The translations under genes and the position numbers were made by a program. Below, piece after piece: positions 17,959 to 25,922 of a stretch of DNA of 64,000 nucleotides. The stretch comes from Hymenobacter sp. YIM 151500-1 (GTDB lineage: Bacteria > Bacteroidota > Bacteroidia > Cytophagales > Hymenobacteraceae). Position 1 is the first letter of the stretch, and each line of letters starts with the position of its first letter. The stretch covers positions 4,546,001 through 4,610,000 of the forward strand of contig NZ_CP110139.1 of assembly GCF_025979885.1 (NCBI RefSeq), written 5' to 3'. Under the pieces are notes generated by a model. The model was not told the DNA's origin and did no database searches. It was given only the letters and a program-made list of their open reading frames with translations.

Positions 17959-18243
17959 GGCATTAGGTCAGCGGCAAGGACCACGGAGCACCGCGGCCAA
18001 TGGAAAGATAGTAGGGTTTGGCGAAAGAAGAGCAGTACGGGATACGAGCAAGTTGGCAAGCACCATGCCCGATTCGCAGCCACCATCCGCAGGTTCAACG
18101 GGGCAGATGCCTGCGTAAGACGGACGGTTGCACGCAAAGTTTAATTTCCGTACGCAAAGGTGCGACAATTAGTTGATATATGCACTATAAAATACTTTAA
18201 GCTGAGGTAGTTAGTAGCAGGCTTCGGGAGATGCCGCCGGCTG

Positions 18244-19032
18244 CTACAGGTAGCGGATTTCCTTGAGGTCGAAGTAGCGCAGCCCGGTGCGCAGAGCCAG
18301 GGCTAGGCGGCCGGCCTCATCCACGCCCACAATCTGGCCCAGCTCCCGGCGGCCGTCCACCTCAAACGGATGCTCTTCCTGGTAGCGGTACAGCACCCGC
18401 AGGTACTCGGCCCGCAGCGCACCCACGCCCCCGCCTCGCAGCTGTAAATAGCGCCGCTCCAGGCACTCCAGCAGGCGGGCTGCCAGGGGCGCCAGGGCGT
18501 AGGCGCGGCCGGTGAGGCAGGCCAGGGAAGTGGCCGTCGGTACACCAAATACGCGCTGATTGATATTTATACCAATTCCGACCACGCTATGCTGAATTTT
18601 CGGGCCCGCCAGTGTGTTCTCCAGCAGGATGCCGGCCAGCTTCTGCGCGCCCCACAGAATATCGTTGGGCCACTTCACGCGCAGGGCGGGGTCGGGGCCC
18701 AGCAGCTGGCGGGCCCAGTCGTGCACGGCCAGGGCTACGGCCTGGCTGAGCTGGAACTGGTCGGCGGCCGGCAGGAACGTGGGGCGCCACACCACAGATA
18801 AGGTGAGGTTTTCGCCGGGCGCGGCCTCCCACTGGTTGCCGCGCTGGCCGCGGCCGGCCGTCTGTTTGTCGGTAATGACGCAGCAGCCATCCGTGGCCCG
18901 GTTTTGGACAACCAGCGCCTGTGCCTCGGTGTTGGTCGAGGCACATTCTGGCAACCAGATAAGTTGCTGGCCCGTGAAGAGGGTTTGGGGGAATATGGCC
19001 TCCACCTGATTTTCGTACTTTGTGATGTTCAA
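18244..19032 (-). CDS. birA: Biotin--[acetyl-CoA-carboxylase] ligase, monofunctional
   Basis: About 262 residues from a TTG at 19032. The frame extends to 19113, but that would overlap the divergent rsfS gene. Catalytic features are visible: CASTNTEAQ at the start of the ligase fold, the biotinyl-AMP loop TAGRGQRGNQWEA and KWPNDILW, plus GIGININQ. There is no N-terminal helix-turn-helix, so this is a ligase without repressor function. It attaches biotin to the carboxyl carrier protein of acetyl-CoA carboxylase. The arrangement birA / rsfS / ftsH / LUD gene is, from general knowledge, common in Bacteroidota. Confidence 0.9.
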   Translation of the reverse strand: MNITKYENQVEAIFPQTLFTGQQLIWLPECASTNTEAQALVVQNRATDGCCVITDKQTAGRGQRGNQWEAAPGENLTLSVVWRPTFLPAADQFQLSQAVALAVHDWARQLLGPDPALRVKWPNDILWGAQKLAGILLENTLAGPKIQHSVVGIGININQRVFGVPTATSLACLTGRAYALAPLAARLLECLERRYLQLRGGGVGALRAEYLRVLYRYQEEHPFEVDGRRELGQIVGVDEAGRLALALRTGLRYFDLKEIRYL

Positions 19033-19047
19033 ACCTAATAATACCCC

Positions 19048-19443
19048 ATGAAAAGTACCCTGGTTCGGCAGGATTCGGACAACTTGGCAGATGTAGTAGT
19101 GCGCGGCATGCAAGAGAAGAAGGCAGCCGATATCGTGGTACTTAATCTAAAAGAGCTTAAAAATGCCGTGGCAGATTATTTTGTTATCTGCTCGGCTTCC
19201 TCAGATACCCAACTCGACGCCATTGCGCGCTCGGTGGAAGAAGAAGTAGAAAAACTCACCGGCCAGAGCCCCTGGCAGTCGGAAGGGCGCATGAACCGCG
19301 AGTGGGTGCTGCTCGACTACGTGGACGTAGTAGTGCACGTGTTCCTGCGCGACCGGCGCGCGTTCTACGCTTTGGAAGAGTTGTGGGGCGACGCCGCCAT
19401 TACCTACGTGGAAGAGGAGGAAACCTCGACGGCGGTAAAGTAA
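19048..19443 (+). CDS. rsfS: Ribosome silencing factor RsfS
   Basis: 131 residues, the usual family length. The family segments KKAADIVVLNLKEL, ADYFVICSASSDTQLDAIA and EWVLLDYVDVVVHVF...RAFYALEELWGDA are all present. RsfS (RsfA, Iojap) binds L14 on the 50S subunit and blocks subunit joining when nutrients fall. A short acidic tail (EEEETSTAVK) follows the domain. It is divergent from birA with about 15 bp between the likely starts, and 93 bp upstream of ftsH on the same strand. Confidence 0.95.
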   Translation: MKSTLVRQDSDNLADVVVRGMQEKKAADIVVLNLKELKNAVADYFVICSASSDTQLDAIARSVEEEVEKLTGQSPWQSEGRMNREWVLLDYVDVVVHVFLRDRRAFYALEELWGDAAITYVEEEETSTAVK

Positions 19444-19536
19444 AACCCGCCTGGTGGCGTCCTTGCACTACGGAAGCCACCAACAAATGCGCGGGTGGCG
19501 TGTTCCGCCTTTGTTTTGTTTTAGCACCTGTATTAC

Positions 19537-21648
19537 ATGTCAGATACAACCCCCAAGAAGAAAAAACCAATGCTGCCCAACCCTGCCCCGCGGCCGGGTA
19601 TGCAGCTGTGGGTACTCACGGGTTTGGTCGTCCTCATTCTGGGGATGGTCTACCTCTCGCGGAGCAACCCCCTCGTTGAAATCACCCAAACCCGGTTTGA
19701 GCAGATGCTCACGGTCGGCGATGTACGCGACATTACCCTGGTCAACGACCGGCAGGTGGAGGTTACGCTTAAGCCCGAAGCCACCAAGAAGCCGGAATAT
19801 GCCCGTGAGCTGGCCCGCCGCGGCCCGCTGAGCATGGAGCAGGGCGCCCAGTACGGGTTCCGGGTCGTGGATGGCAAGACGTTCAAGGAAGACCTCGACA
19901 AGGCCCAGGCCGCGCTGCCCGCCGACCGCCGGGTAGGCCTGAAGGTGACGGACCGCACCGGCTACGGCGAGTACGTAAGCACCTGGGGCTTTATGATTCT
20001 GCTGTTCGTGGGTTTCTGGTTCCTGATGCGCCGCATGAGCGGGGCGGGCGGACCCGGCGGCCAGATTTTCAACATCGGTAAGTCGCGCGCGGCCCTGTTT
20101 GAGGGCGGCGACAAGGTAAAGATTACCTTCAAGGACGTGGCCGGCCTGGAAGAAGCCAAGGAGGAAGTGCAGGAAATCGTGGAGTTCCTGAAGAACCCCT
20201 CCAAGTTCACGGTGCTGGGCGGCAAGATTCCGAAGGGCGCCCTGCTGGTAGGTCCTCCCGGCACGGGTAAGACCTTGCTGGCCAAAGCAGTAGCCGGCGA
20301 GGCTGACGTGCCCTTCTTCTCCCTGTCGGGCTCCGACTTCGTGGAAATGTTCGTGGGTGTGGGCGCGGCCCGCGTCCGGGACCTGTTCAAGCAGGCCAAG
20401 GCCAAGGCCCCGTGCATCATCTTCATCGACGAAATTGACGCCATCGGGCGCAGCCGCAGCCGTGGCAACGTGCCCGGCGGCAACGACGAGCGGGAAAACA
20501 CCCTGAACTCGTTGCTGGTGGAAATGGACGGCTTCGGCACCGACTCCGGCGTTATCATCCTGGCCGCCACCAACCGTCCCGACACGCTCGACTCGGCTCT
20601 GCTGCGCCCCGGCCGCTTCGACCGCCAAATCAGCATCGACAAGCCCGATATCAACGGCCGCACCCAGATTTTCAACGTCCACCTCAAGCCCCTGACCCTG
20701 GGCCCCGATGTGGAAGCCAAGAAGCTGGCCGCCCAGACGCCCGGTTTTGCCGGCGCCGAAATTGCCAACGTCTGCAACGAAGCCGCCCTCATTGCCGCCC
20801 GCCGCGACAAGAAGATGGTGACCATGCAGGACTTCACCGACGCCGTGGACCGCGTGATTGGTGGCCTGGAGAAGAAAAACAAGATTATCAGCCCCGGAGA
20901 AAAGAAAATCGTGGCTTACCACGAGGCTGGCCATGCCATTGCAGGCTGGTTCATGGAGCACGCCGACCCGTTGGTGAAAGTAAGCATCGTGCCCCGCGGG
21001 GTGGCGGCGCTGGGCTACGCGCAGTATCTGCCGCGGGAGCAGTTCCTCTACAACACCGAGCAGCTCATGGACGAGATGTGCATGACCCTAGGGGGCCGCG
21101 CCGCCGAGGAGCTGGTGTTCGGCAAAATTTCGACCGGCGCCCTCTCTGACCTGGAGCGCATCACCAAGGTGGCGTACAGCATCGTGACGGTGTACGGCAT
21201 GAACCCCAAGCTGGGCAATATCTCGTTCTATGACTCCAAGGGGCAGAATGAGTACGGCTTCACCAAGCCCTACTCGGAGGCTACCTCGCAGATGATTGAC
21301 GAAGAGGTGCGTACTATTATCGAGCAGGCATATACTCGCACCAAGGAGCTGCTCACCGAGCGCCGGCACGAGCTGGAGGTGGTAGCCAAGGAGTTGCTGG
21401 AGAAGGAAATCCTGCTGCAAGACGACCTGGAGCGTCTGGTGGGCAAGCGGCCCTTCGACAGCCAGACCACCTACCAGGCCCACATGGCCGGCACCGACCG
21501 GAGCGAAACCCTGAGTGAGCGGAAACAAGAGCACCCCGGCCTGCCTCTCGGCAACGACCTGCCCGACCTGAACCTACCTGGCGTAGACAATGACAAGTCC
21601 GGCGCTTCATCTTCTGAGCCCAGCGGCACGGTGGTGACACCCATGTAG
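19537..21648 (+). CDS. ftsH: ATP-dependent zinc metalloprotease FtsH
   Basis: 703 residues. A first membrane segment (about 23-41) and a second (about 148-165) enclose the periplasmic part. The AAA module has Walker A GPPGTGKT (239-246), Walker B IIFIDEIDA (about 294-302) and the SRH with NRPDTLDSALLRPGRFDR. The zinc site HEAGH lies at 462-466. It forms a membrane hexamer that degrades misfolded membrane proteins and regulatory substrates. The N-terminus has a Lys/Pro-rich cytosolic leader. The last 50 residues are low-complexity. Its TAG stop forms the first bases of an inverted repeat, and a strong terminator follows. Confidence 0.97.
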   Translation: MSDTTPKKKKPMLPNPAPRPGMQLWVLTGLVVLILGMVYLSRSNPLVEITQTRFEQMLTVGDVRDITLVNDRQVEVTLKPEATKKPEYARELARRGPLSMEQGAQYGFRVVDGKTFKEDLDKAQAALPADRRVGLKVTDRTGYGEYVSTWGFMILLFVGFWFLMRRMSGAGGPGGQIFNIGKSRAALFEGGDKVKITFKDVAGLEEAKEEVQEIVEFLKNPSKFTVLGGKIPKGALLVGPPGTGKTLLAKAVAGEADVPFFSLSGSDFVEMFVGVGAARVRDLFKQAKAKAPCIIFIDEIDAIGRSRSRGNVPGGNDERENTLNSLLVEMDGFGTDSGVIILAATNRPDTLDSALLRPGRFDRQISIDKPDINGRTQIFNVHLKPLTLGPDVEAKKLAAQTPGFAGAEIANVCNEAALIAARRDKKMVTMQDFTDAVDRVIGGLEKKNKIISPGEKKIVAYHEAGHAIAGWFMEHADPLVKVSIVPRGVAALGYAQYLPREQFLYNTEQLMDEMCMTLGGRAAEELVFGKISTGALSDLERITKVAYSIVTVYGMNPKLGNISFYDSKGQNEYGFTKPYSEATSQMIDEEVRTIIEQAYTRTKELLTERRHELEVVAKELLEKEILLQDDLERLVGKRPFDSQTTYQAHMAGTDRSETLSERKQEHPGLPLGNDLPDLNLPGVDNDKSGASSSEPSGTVVTPM

Positions 21649-21843
21649 GGGCGCGTTGCACGCGCCCGCCGGTGACGGGAGTAATCTAATAAAAAGCCAG
21701 CTTCGCAAGAGGCTGGCTTTTTATTTTTTATATAGCACAAACCGAGGTACAACTTGGCTCCGACCTCTTACGGTTCGCGTTCCATCTTTTCGCGTTGCAT
21801 CTTTCAACTGTTCAACGACCGGGCGCGGGCGGCGCGCCCCTAC
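21646..21843. repeat. REPIN-like inverted pair around the ftsH terminator
   Basis: The left arm begins at the ftsH stop (gtaggggcgcg, 21645 on) and the right arm ends cgcgcccctac at 21843; the right arm also reads ttcaacgaccgggcgcg. The same arm, gtaggRgcgcgtYgcacgcg, occurs at 28568 and, inverted, at 28877-28906. Between the arms lie the ftsH terminator and a tract with cttacggttcgcgtt, which is shared with the 11568 repeat. Confidence 0.75.
21691..21727 (+). terminator. Rho-independent terminator of ftsH
   Basis: Stem aaaaagccagc / ggctggcttttt with a short loop, followed by tatttttta on the plus strand. It lies 43 bp past the ftsH stop codon. Confidence 0.9.
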
Positions 21844-21854
21844 CCAAAACCCAA

Positions 21855-21862
21855 TACCTTTG
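21855..21862 (+). promoter_or_regulatory. -7 element (TACCTTTG) directly before the LUD gene
   Basis: The 8-mer matches the Bacteroidota -7 consensus TAnnTTTG and ends 4 bp before the ATG at 21867. If used, the transcript would be leaderless or nearly so. No clear TTG-type -33 element is seen, because the upstream sequence is a repeat arm. Confidence 0.4.
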
Positions 21863-21866
21863 TCGC

Positions 21867-22529
21867 ATGTCCGACACCTCCCGCGACACCATCCTGCGCC
21901 GCATTCGGCAGGCCTTGCAGCAGCCGGCGCCGCAGCCGGCCCGGCCCGACTTTACGGCGCCCCTGCACCCGCGGCCGGGCGCCGACGAGGACCTGGCCGT
22001 GCTGTTTGCCCAGAGCTTCGTGCGGGTGGGCGGGGCCTTGTATTACTGCGAGTCGACGGAGCACTTCTACGATCAACTGTTTGCCTACAAAAAGGAGAAG
22101 AGCCTGGAGCGCCTGTTTGTGTGGGAGCCGGAGCTGAAAAAGCTGCTGCACGAGGGCAACTTGGTGTTTCAGGATTCGGAAACTGATTTTCTGGAACACG
22201 CCGACGCTGGCCTCACGACCTGCGAGGCCCTGGTAGCCCGCACGGGCAGCGTACTGGTGAGCAGCGCCACCGGCAGCGGCCGGCGCCTGAGCATTTACCC
22301 CGACCAGCACCTGGTGTTTGCCCGCACCTCGCAGGTGGTACCCGACATTGGCGATGCGCTCCAAAGTATGCAGCAGAAGTACGGGCCCGACCGGCTGCCC
22401 TCCATGGTGTCGTTGACCACGGGGCCAAGCCGCACGGCGGATATTGAGAAAACGCTGGTGCTCGGTGCCCACGGCCCGCGCAGCATCGTGTTGTTTTTAC
22501 TGGATGACGCGCCCGCCGCAACTGCCTGA
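21867..22529 (+). CDS. LUD domain (LutC/YkgG-like) protein
   Basis: 220 residues from the ATG at 21867; the frame runs further upstream only through repeat sequence. The LUD fold is supported by DAGLTTCEALVARTGSVLVSS, RRLSIYPDQHLVFARTSQVVPDI and a closing GAHGPRSIVLFLL segment. LutC-type proteins take part in lactate oxidation, but in Bacteroidota this stand-alone gene downstream of ftsH has no iron-sulfur LutA/LutB partners nearby, so that role is doubtful here. Its last 26 bp overlap the start of lpxH. Confidence 0.85.
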   Translation: MSDTSRDTILRRIRQALQQPAPQPARPDFTAPLHPRPGADEDLAVLFAQSFVRVGGALYYCESTEHFYDQLFAYKKEKSLERLFVWEPELKKLLHEGNLVFQDSETDFLEHADAGLTTCEALVARTGSVLVSSATGSGRRLSIYPDQHLVFARTSQVVPDIGDALQSMQQKYGPDRLPSMVSLTTGPSRTADIEKTLVLGAHGPRSIVLFLLDDAPAATA

Positions 22530-23289
22530 CCTGCCGCTGCCCCCCGGCCGCCGCGTGTACTTCGCCTCCGATTTTCACCTGGGCGCCCCCGATGCCGCCC
22601 GCTCCCGCGAGCGGGAGCAGCGCATCGTGCGCTGGCTCGACATGGCCGCCCAGGATGCCGCCGCCATCTACCTGCTCGGCGACATCTTCGACTTCTGGTT
22701 TGAGTACCGCCACGCCATTCCGCGCGGCTTCATCCGGCTGCAAGGCAAGCTGGCCGAGCTGACCGACGCCGGCCTGCCCGTGACCTTCTTCACCGGCAAC
22801 CATGACATGTGGATGTTTGACTACTTCACCAAAGAACTGAACATTCCCATTCTGCGCCATGCGGTGAGTCAGCGCATCGGCGGGCACCGGTTCCACATCG
22901 GGCACGGCGACGGGCTGGGGCCCGGCGACCATACCTACAAGGTGCTGAAGCGGGTGTTTGCCTCGCCCGTGGCGCAGTGGCTGTTTGCCCGCCTGCATCC
23001 CAACCTGGGCATCGGCATTGCTAACCGCTGGAGCCGCCACAGCCGCCTGCAAAACGGCGCTGCCGACGACCAGTACTTTGGGGAGGACGAGTGGCTGCTG
23101 ACCTACTGCCGGGAGCTGCACCAGCAGTTTGCGCACGAGTTCTACGTGTTCGGGCACCGCCACCTGCCCCTCGACGTAGAAGTGGCCCCCGGCAGCCGCT
23201 ACCTCAACCTCGGCGAATGGGTCAATTATTGCACGTATGCCGTGTATGACGGCAACGAATTGGCCTTGCAAGACTTTTCGGAGAAGTGA
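22504..23289 (+). CDS. lpxH: UDP-2,3-diacylglucosamine diphosphatase (LpxH-type metallophosphoesterase)
   Basis: 261 residues. The calcineurin-like metal motifs are complete: SDFHLG, LGDIFDFWFEY, GNHDMWMFDYF, GHGDGLGPGDHTYK and FGHRHLP. The DFWFEY and GHGDGLGPGD segments are characteristic of LpxH. It removes UMP from UDP-2,3-diacylglucosamine to yield lipid X in lipid A synthesis on the inner membrane. The ATG at 22504 lies inside the LUD gene and removes a non-conserved leader; the 26-bp overlap suggests coupled translation. Its TGA stop lies in a gagaagtgag repeat, and the next gene starts 5 bp later. Confidence 0.93.
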   Translation: MTRPPQLPDLPLPPGRRVYFASDFHLGAPDAARSREREQRIVRWLDMAAQDAAAIYLLGDIFDFWFEYRHAIPRGFIRLQGKLAELTDAGLPVTFFTGNHDMWMFDYFTKELNIPILRHAVSQRIGGHRFHIGHGDGLGPGDHTYKVLKRVFASPVAQWLFARLHPNLGIGIANRWSRHSRLQNGAADDQYFGEDEWLLTYCRELHQQFAHEFYVFGHRHLPLDVEVAPGSRYLNLGEWVNYCTYAVYDGNELALQDFSEK

Positions 23290-23420
23290 GACTATGAGAA
23301 GTGAGAAGTTAGACTATGTTCTTGCGGTGCTGCCTTCGTTGAAATGGCGTCTCACCTCTCGCCTCTCCCTTCTCACTTCTATCATCCTGCTTCTCACCTC
23401 TCCCTTCTCACCTCTACAAG
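23280..23420. repeat. Low-complexity gagaagtgag / cttctcacctctc inverted repeat
   Basis: The left part (about 23279-23312) reads gagaagtgag, then actatgagaagtgagaag. The right part (about 23347-23417) is a run of the opposite strand's units, such as ctctcccttctcacttct and ttctcacctctcccttct. The right part lies inside the coding frame of the next gene and encodes part of its signal peptide. Confidence 0.75.
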
Positions 23421-24166
23421 CGCAAAGCGCGGCCTGGACGCTGGTGCGCACCATTGCGCTGCCGGAGCCGGGGGTGGCGTCGCTGGACCGGCGGGGCAAC
23501 TTGTACGTGACGGATGCCCAAAACAACCTGCATCAGTATGCGCCCGATGGGCAGCCGCTTAATACCTACTCGCCGCCCTTGCCCGGCCATACGGCCCAGG
23601 TGGAAGCCTGGAATACGGCCAAAATTCTGGTGTTTTATGACGACCGGCAGCAGGTGGTGCTGCTCGACCGGTTTCTGGCTCCCATCACCGAAGTAGCCCT
23701 CATCGACCACCTCGACGGCATGGCTCGCGCCGTAACCCTGGCCCCCGACGACCGGTACTGGCTGCTGAACGAGTCGGACCTGACCTTGCGGCAGTTTGAT
23801 GGGGTGCAGAAGCGCTTCACCCTCACCACGCCGCTCGATTTGCTGGTGGGCCGCACCCGCCCCGACTTCCGCTTTCTGCGCGAGTACCAGAACAACCTCT
23901 ACCTGCTCGACCGTACCACCGGCGTCTACGTGTTCGATAATCTGGGCAACTACCGCAAAAAGCTGCCCTTCGCGGGCCTGACCAGCATTGGGTTTCGCGG
24001 CGACGAGCTGTACTACCTGGCCGATGGGCAGGTGCATTTCTTCCACCTCTACCAGCTCACGGAGCGCACTCTGCCCGTGCCCGCCGCCGACACCCGGCAG
24101 GTGCTGGTAGGAGAGGGGTTTGCCTATTGCTTTACGCCCCAGGGTGTGCAGGTGTACAAGCTGTGA
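23294..24166 (+). CDS. Secreted beta-propeller-like protein of unknown function
   Basis: 290 residues from the ATG 5 bp after lpxH. The leader MRSEKLDYVLAVLPSLKWR is followed by a hydrophobic Leu/Ser/Thr-rich stretch ending LQAQS, a likely signal peptidase site. The mature part shows repeated four-strand-like units (VASLDRRGNLYVTDAQNNLHQYA, FRFLREYQNNLYLLDRTTGVYVFDNLG, GFRGDELYYLADGQVHFFHLY), which points to a beta-propeller. No family was named. It is the last gene of the LUD-lpxH unit. The stop is followed at once by a long palindrome. Confidence 0.8.
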   Translation: MRSEKLDYVLAVLPSLKWRLTSRLSLLTSIILLLTSPFSPLQAQSAAWTLVRTIALPEPGVASLDRRGNLYVTDAQNNLHQYAPDGQPLNTYSPPLPGHTAQVEAWNTAKILVFYDDRQQVVLLDRFLAPITEVALIDHLDGMARAVTLAPDDRYWLLNESDLTLRQFDGVQKRFTLTTPLDLLVGRTRPDFRFLREYQNNLYLLDRTTGVYVFDNLGNYRKKLPFAGLTSIGFRGDELYYLADGQVHFFHLYQLTERTLPVPAADTRQVLVGEGFAYCFTPQGVQVYKL

Positions 24167-24176
24167 GATGGTGAGG

Positions 24177-24417
24177 CGGTGACAGGTAACACGTGACAGG
24201 TGACAAGTGAACGGCAAGCCCCGGAGGGGCGACATATTGGTAGAGGGCAAGTCAAGTAGATAGAAAAAGCCCCAGCGAGGTGACATCCAGTCGTGCTGAC
24301 GTGGGGTGCCGCCCCGCTGGGGCTCTTGAATTATCTATACCTGGTGTTTTCTACCGATGTGTCGCCCCTCCGGGGCTTGCCGTTCACTTGTCACCTGTCA
24401 CGTGTTACCTGTCACCG
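24177..24417. repeat. Composite palindrome with perfect 58-bp arms
   Basis: Arms 24177-24234 and 24360-24417 are exact reverse complements. Each has an outer low-complexity part (cggtgacaggtaacacgtg) and an inner hairpin part (caagccccggaggggcgac). Inside, a second imperfect pair matches agccccagcg (about 24268) with ccccgctggggct (about 24312). It fills most of the 363-bp gap before the alcohol dehydrogenase gene. No gene is seen in it. Confidence 0.92.
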
Positions 24418-24529
24418 GCTACGTGCTACCTCATCCAACCCCGCAACCTCCGTTGTTGGAGCGTCGTTAGCCCACGAACCGGCCCGGCCGGCTAATGACC
24501 TGTTCACTCCACAACTCCACTGCCTTAGT

Positions 24530-25693
24530 ATGAAAGCACTTGTGTTTCACGGCCCGAAAGATGTCCGCGTTGATACCGTTGACGACCCCGAGATTATTGA
24601 CCCGCGCGACGCCATTATCCGCGTAACCAGCACGGCCATTTGCGGCTCCGACCTGCACATCTACAACGGCGGCCTGCCCCAGCCCCGGCCTATGGTGCTG
24701 GGTCATGAGTTTATGGGCATTGTGGAGGAAGTGGGGCCCGGCGTGCGGGGCAAGCTCCGGGTCGGCGACCGGGTGGTGGTGCCGTTTCCGGTGGCCTGCG
24801 GCACGTGCTACTTCTGCAACCATGAGCTGCCCGGCCACTGCGAAAACTCCAACCCCGACCACTACGGCCCCGAAGGCGGCGTGCTGACCGAGAAAGGCGG
24901 CGCCCTGTTTGGCTACACCGACCTGTACGGCGGCTACCACGGCGGCCAGGCCGAATACGTGCGCGTGCCCTACGCCGACTTCGGCCCCCGCGTCATCCCC
25001 GATTCGCTGACCGACGAGCAGGCCCTGTTCCTGACCGACATCTTCCCCACGGGCTACTCCGGTATCGACTGGGCCGACGTGAAAGGCGGCGAATTCATTG
25101 CCATCTTCGGGTCGGGTCCGGTGGGCATTATGGCGGCTAAATCGGCTTGGCTGCGCGGCGCGGCGCGGGTAGTAGTCATCGACACCCAGCAGTACCGCCT
25201 CGACAAAGCCCGCACCACAGCTCACTGCGAAACCATCCTGTGGACCAGCCAGAAAGACGTAGTGGAGCAGATTCGGGCCATGAGCGAGGGCCGCGGCGCC
25301 GACGTGTGCGTGGAAGCCGTGGGCTTCGAGCCCGACCGGGACCTGCTGGACCGGGCCAAGGCGGTTATCAACCTGGAAAAAGGCTCAGCCAAGGTTATCG
25401 AGGCCTGCTTCTCGGCCGTGCGGCGCGGGGGCGTGGTGACGGTGCTGGGCGTGTACCCGGCCTATTACGACAACTTCCCCCTGGGCCAGTTCTTTGATAA
25501 AGGCTTCACCATCCGGGGCGGCCAGGCCCCGGCTCAGAAGCACATCGACAAGCTGCTGAGCTACGTGGTAGAGGGCAAGGTGCAGCTCGACGACATTATC
25601 ACCCACCGCCTGCCCCTGGCCGAGGCCGCCCACGGCTACGACATCTTCCGCAACAAGAAAGACAACTGCGTAAAAGTGGTGCTTAAGCCCTGA
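24530..25693 (+). CDS. Zinc-dependent alcohol dehydrogenase, formaldehyde dehydrogenase-like
   Basis: 387 residues from the ATG at 24530; a longer open frame through the palindrome is not used. The catalytic zinc ligands are seen as CGSDLH (Cys38) and GHE (His59-Glu60). The structural zinc cysteines are at 90, 93, 96 and 104. The Rossmann motif GSGPVG and the VVVIDTQQYRLDKA segment bind NAD(P). The extended middle loop (PDHYGPEGGVLTEKGGALFGYTDLYGGYHGGQAEYVR) is that of glutathione-independent formaldehyde dehydrogenase-like members. The substrate is uncertain. A terminator follows. Confidence 0.9.
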   Translation: MKALVFHGPKDVRVDTVDDPEIIDPRDAIIRVTSTAICGSDLHIYNGGLPQPRPMVLGHEFMGIVEEVGPGVRGKLRVGDRVVVPFPVACGTCYFCNHELPGHCENSNPDHYGPEGGVLTEKGGALFGYTDLYGGYHGGQAEYVRVPYADFGPRVIPDSLTDEQALFLTDIFPTGYSGIDWADVKGGEFIAIFGSGPVGIMAAKSAWLRGAARVVVIDTQQYRLDKARTTAHCETILWTSQKDVVEQIRAMSEGRGADVCVEAVGFEPDRDLLDRAKAVINLEKGSAKVIEACFSAVRRGGVVTVLGVYPAYYDNFPLGQFFDKGFTIRGGQAPAQKHIDKLLSYVVEGKVQLDDIITHRLPLAEAAHGYDIFRNKKDNCVKVVLKP

Positions 25694-25710
25694 AACAGAA
25701 ATTAATGCTT

Positions 25711-25749
25711 ACACAGAAAAGGCCGGCTTGAAGCTGGCCTTTCTTGTGT
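25711..25749 (+). terminator. Hairpin terminator of the alcohol dehydrogenase gene
   Basis: Stem acacagaaaaggccggctt with the near-complement aagctggcctttcttgtgt, 18 bp past the stop codon. Confidence 0.75.
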
Positions 25750-25922
25750 AGACAAGCCATTACTGAGCTGGCCGGGGAGTAGCAACGGGCCAGGGTTTAT
25801 GTGTACATTTGAAAACAGGCAGTTGGCCCGCAGCAGCTTTCCGGCCGGGCCTGGCTGCTTGGAGTTATGGCGCCGGCTGCCGCCACGGGCGCTTGTCTTT
25901 GGCTTCTTCCTACTGATTTCAT

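Noticed and set aside
24293..24529. An N-terminal extension of the alcohol dehydrogenase
   Set aside because: The added residues are encoded by the palindrome arm and are not part of the family; the ATG at 24530 gives the standard N-terminus.
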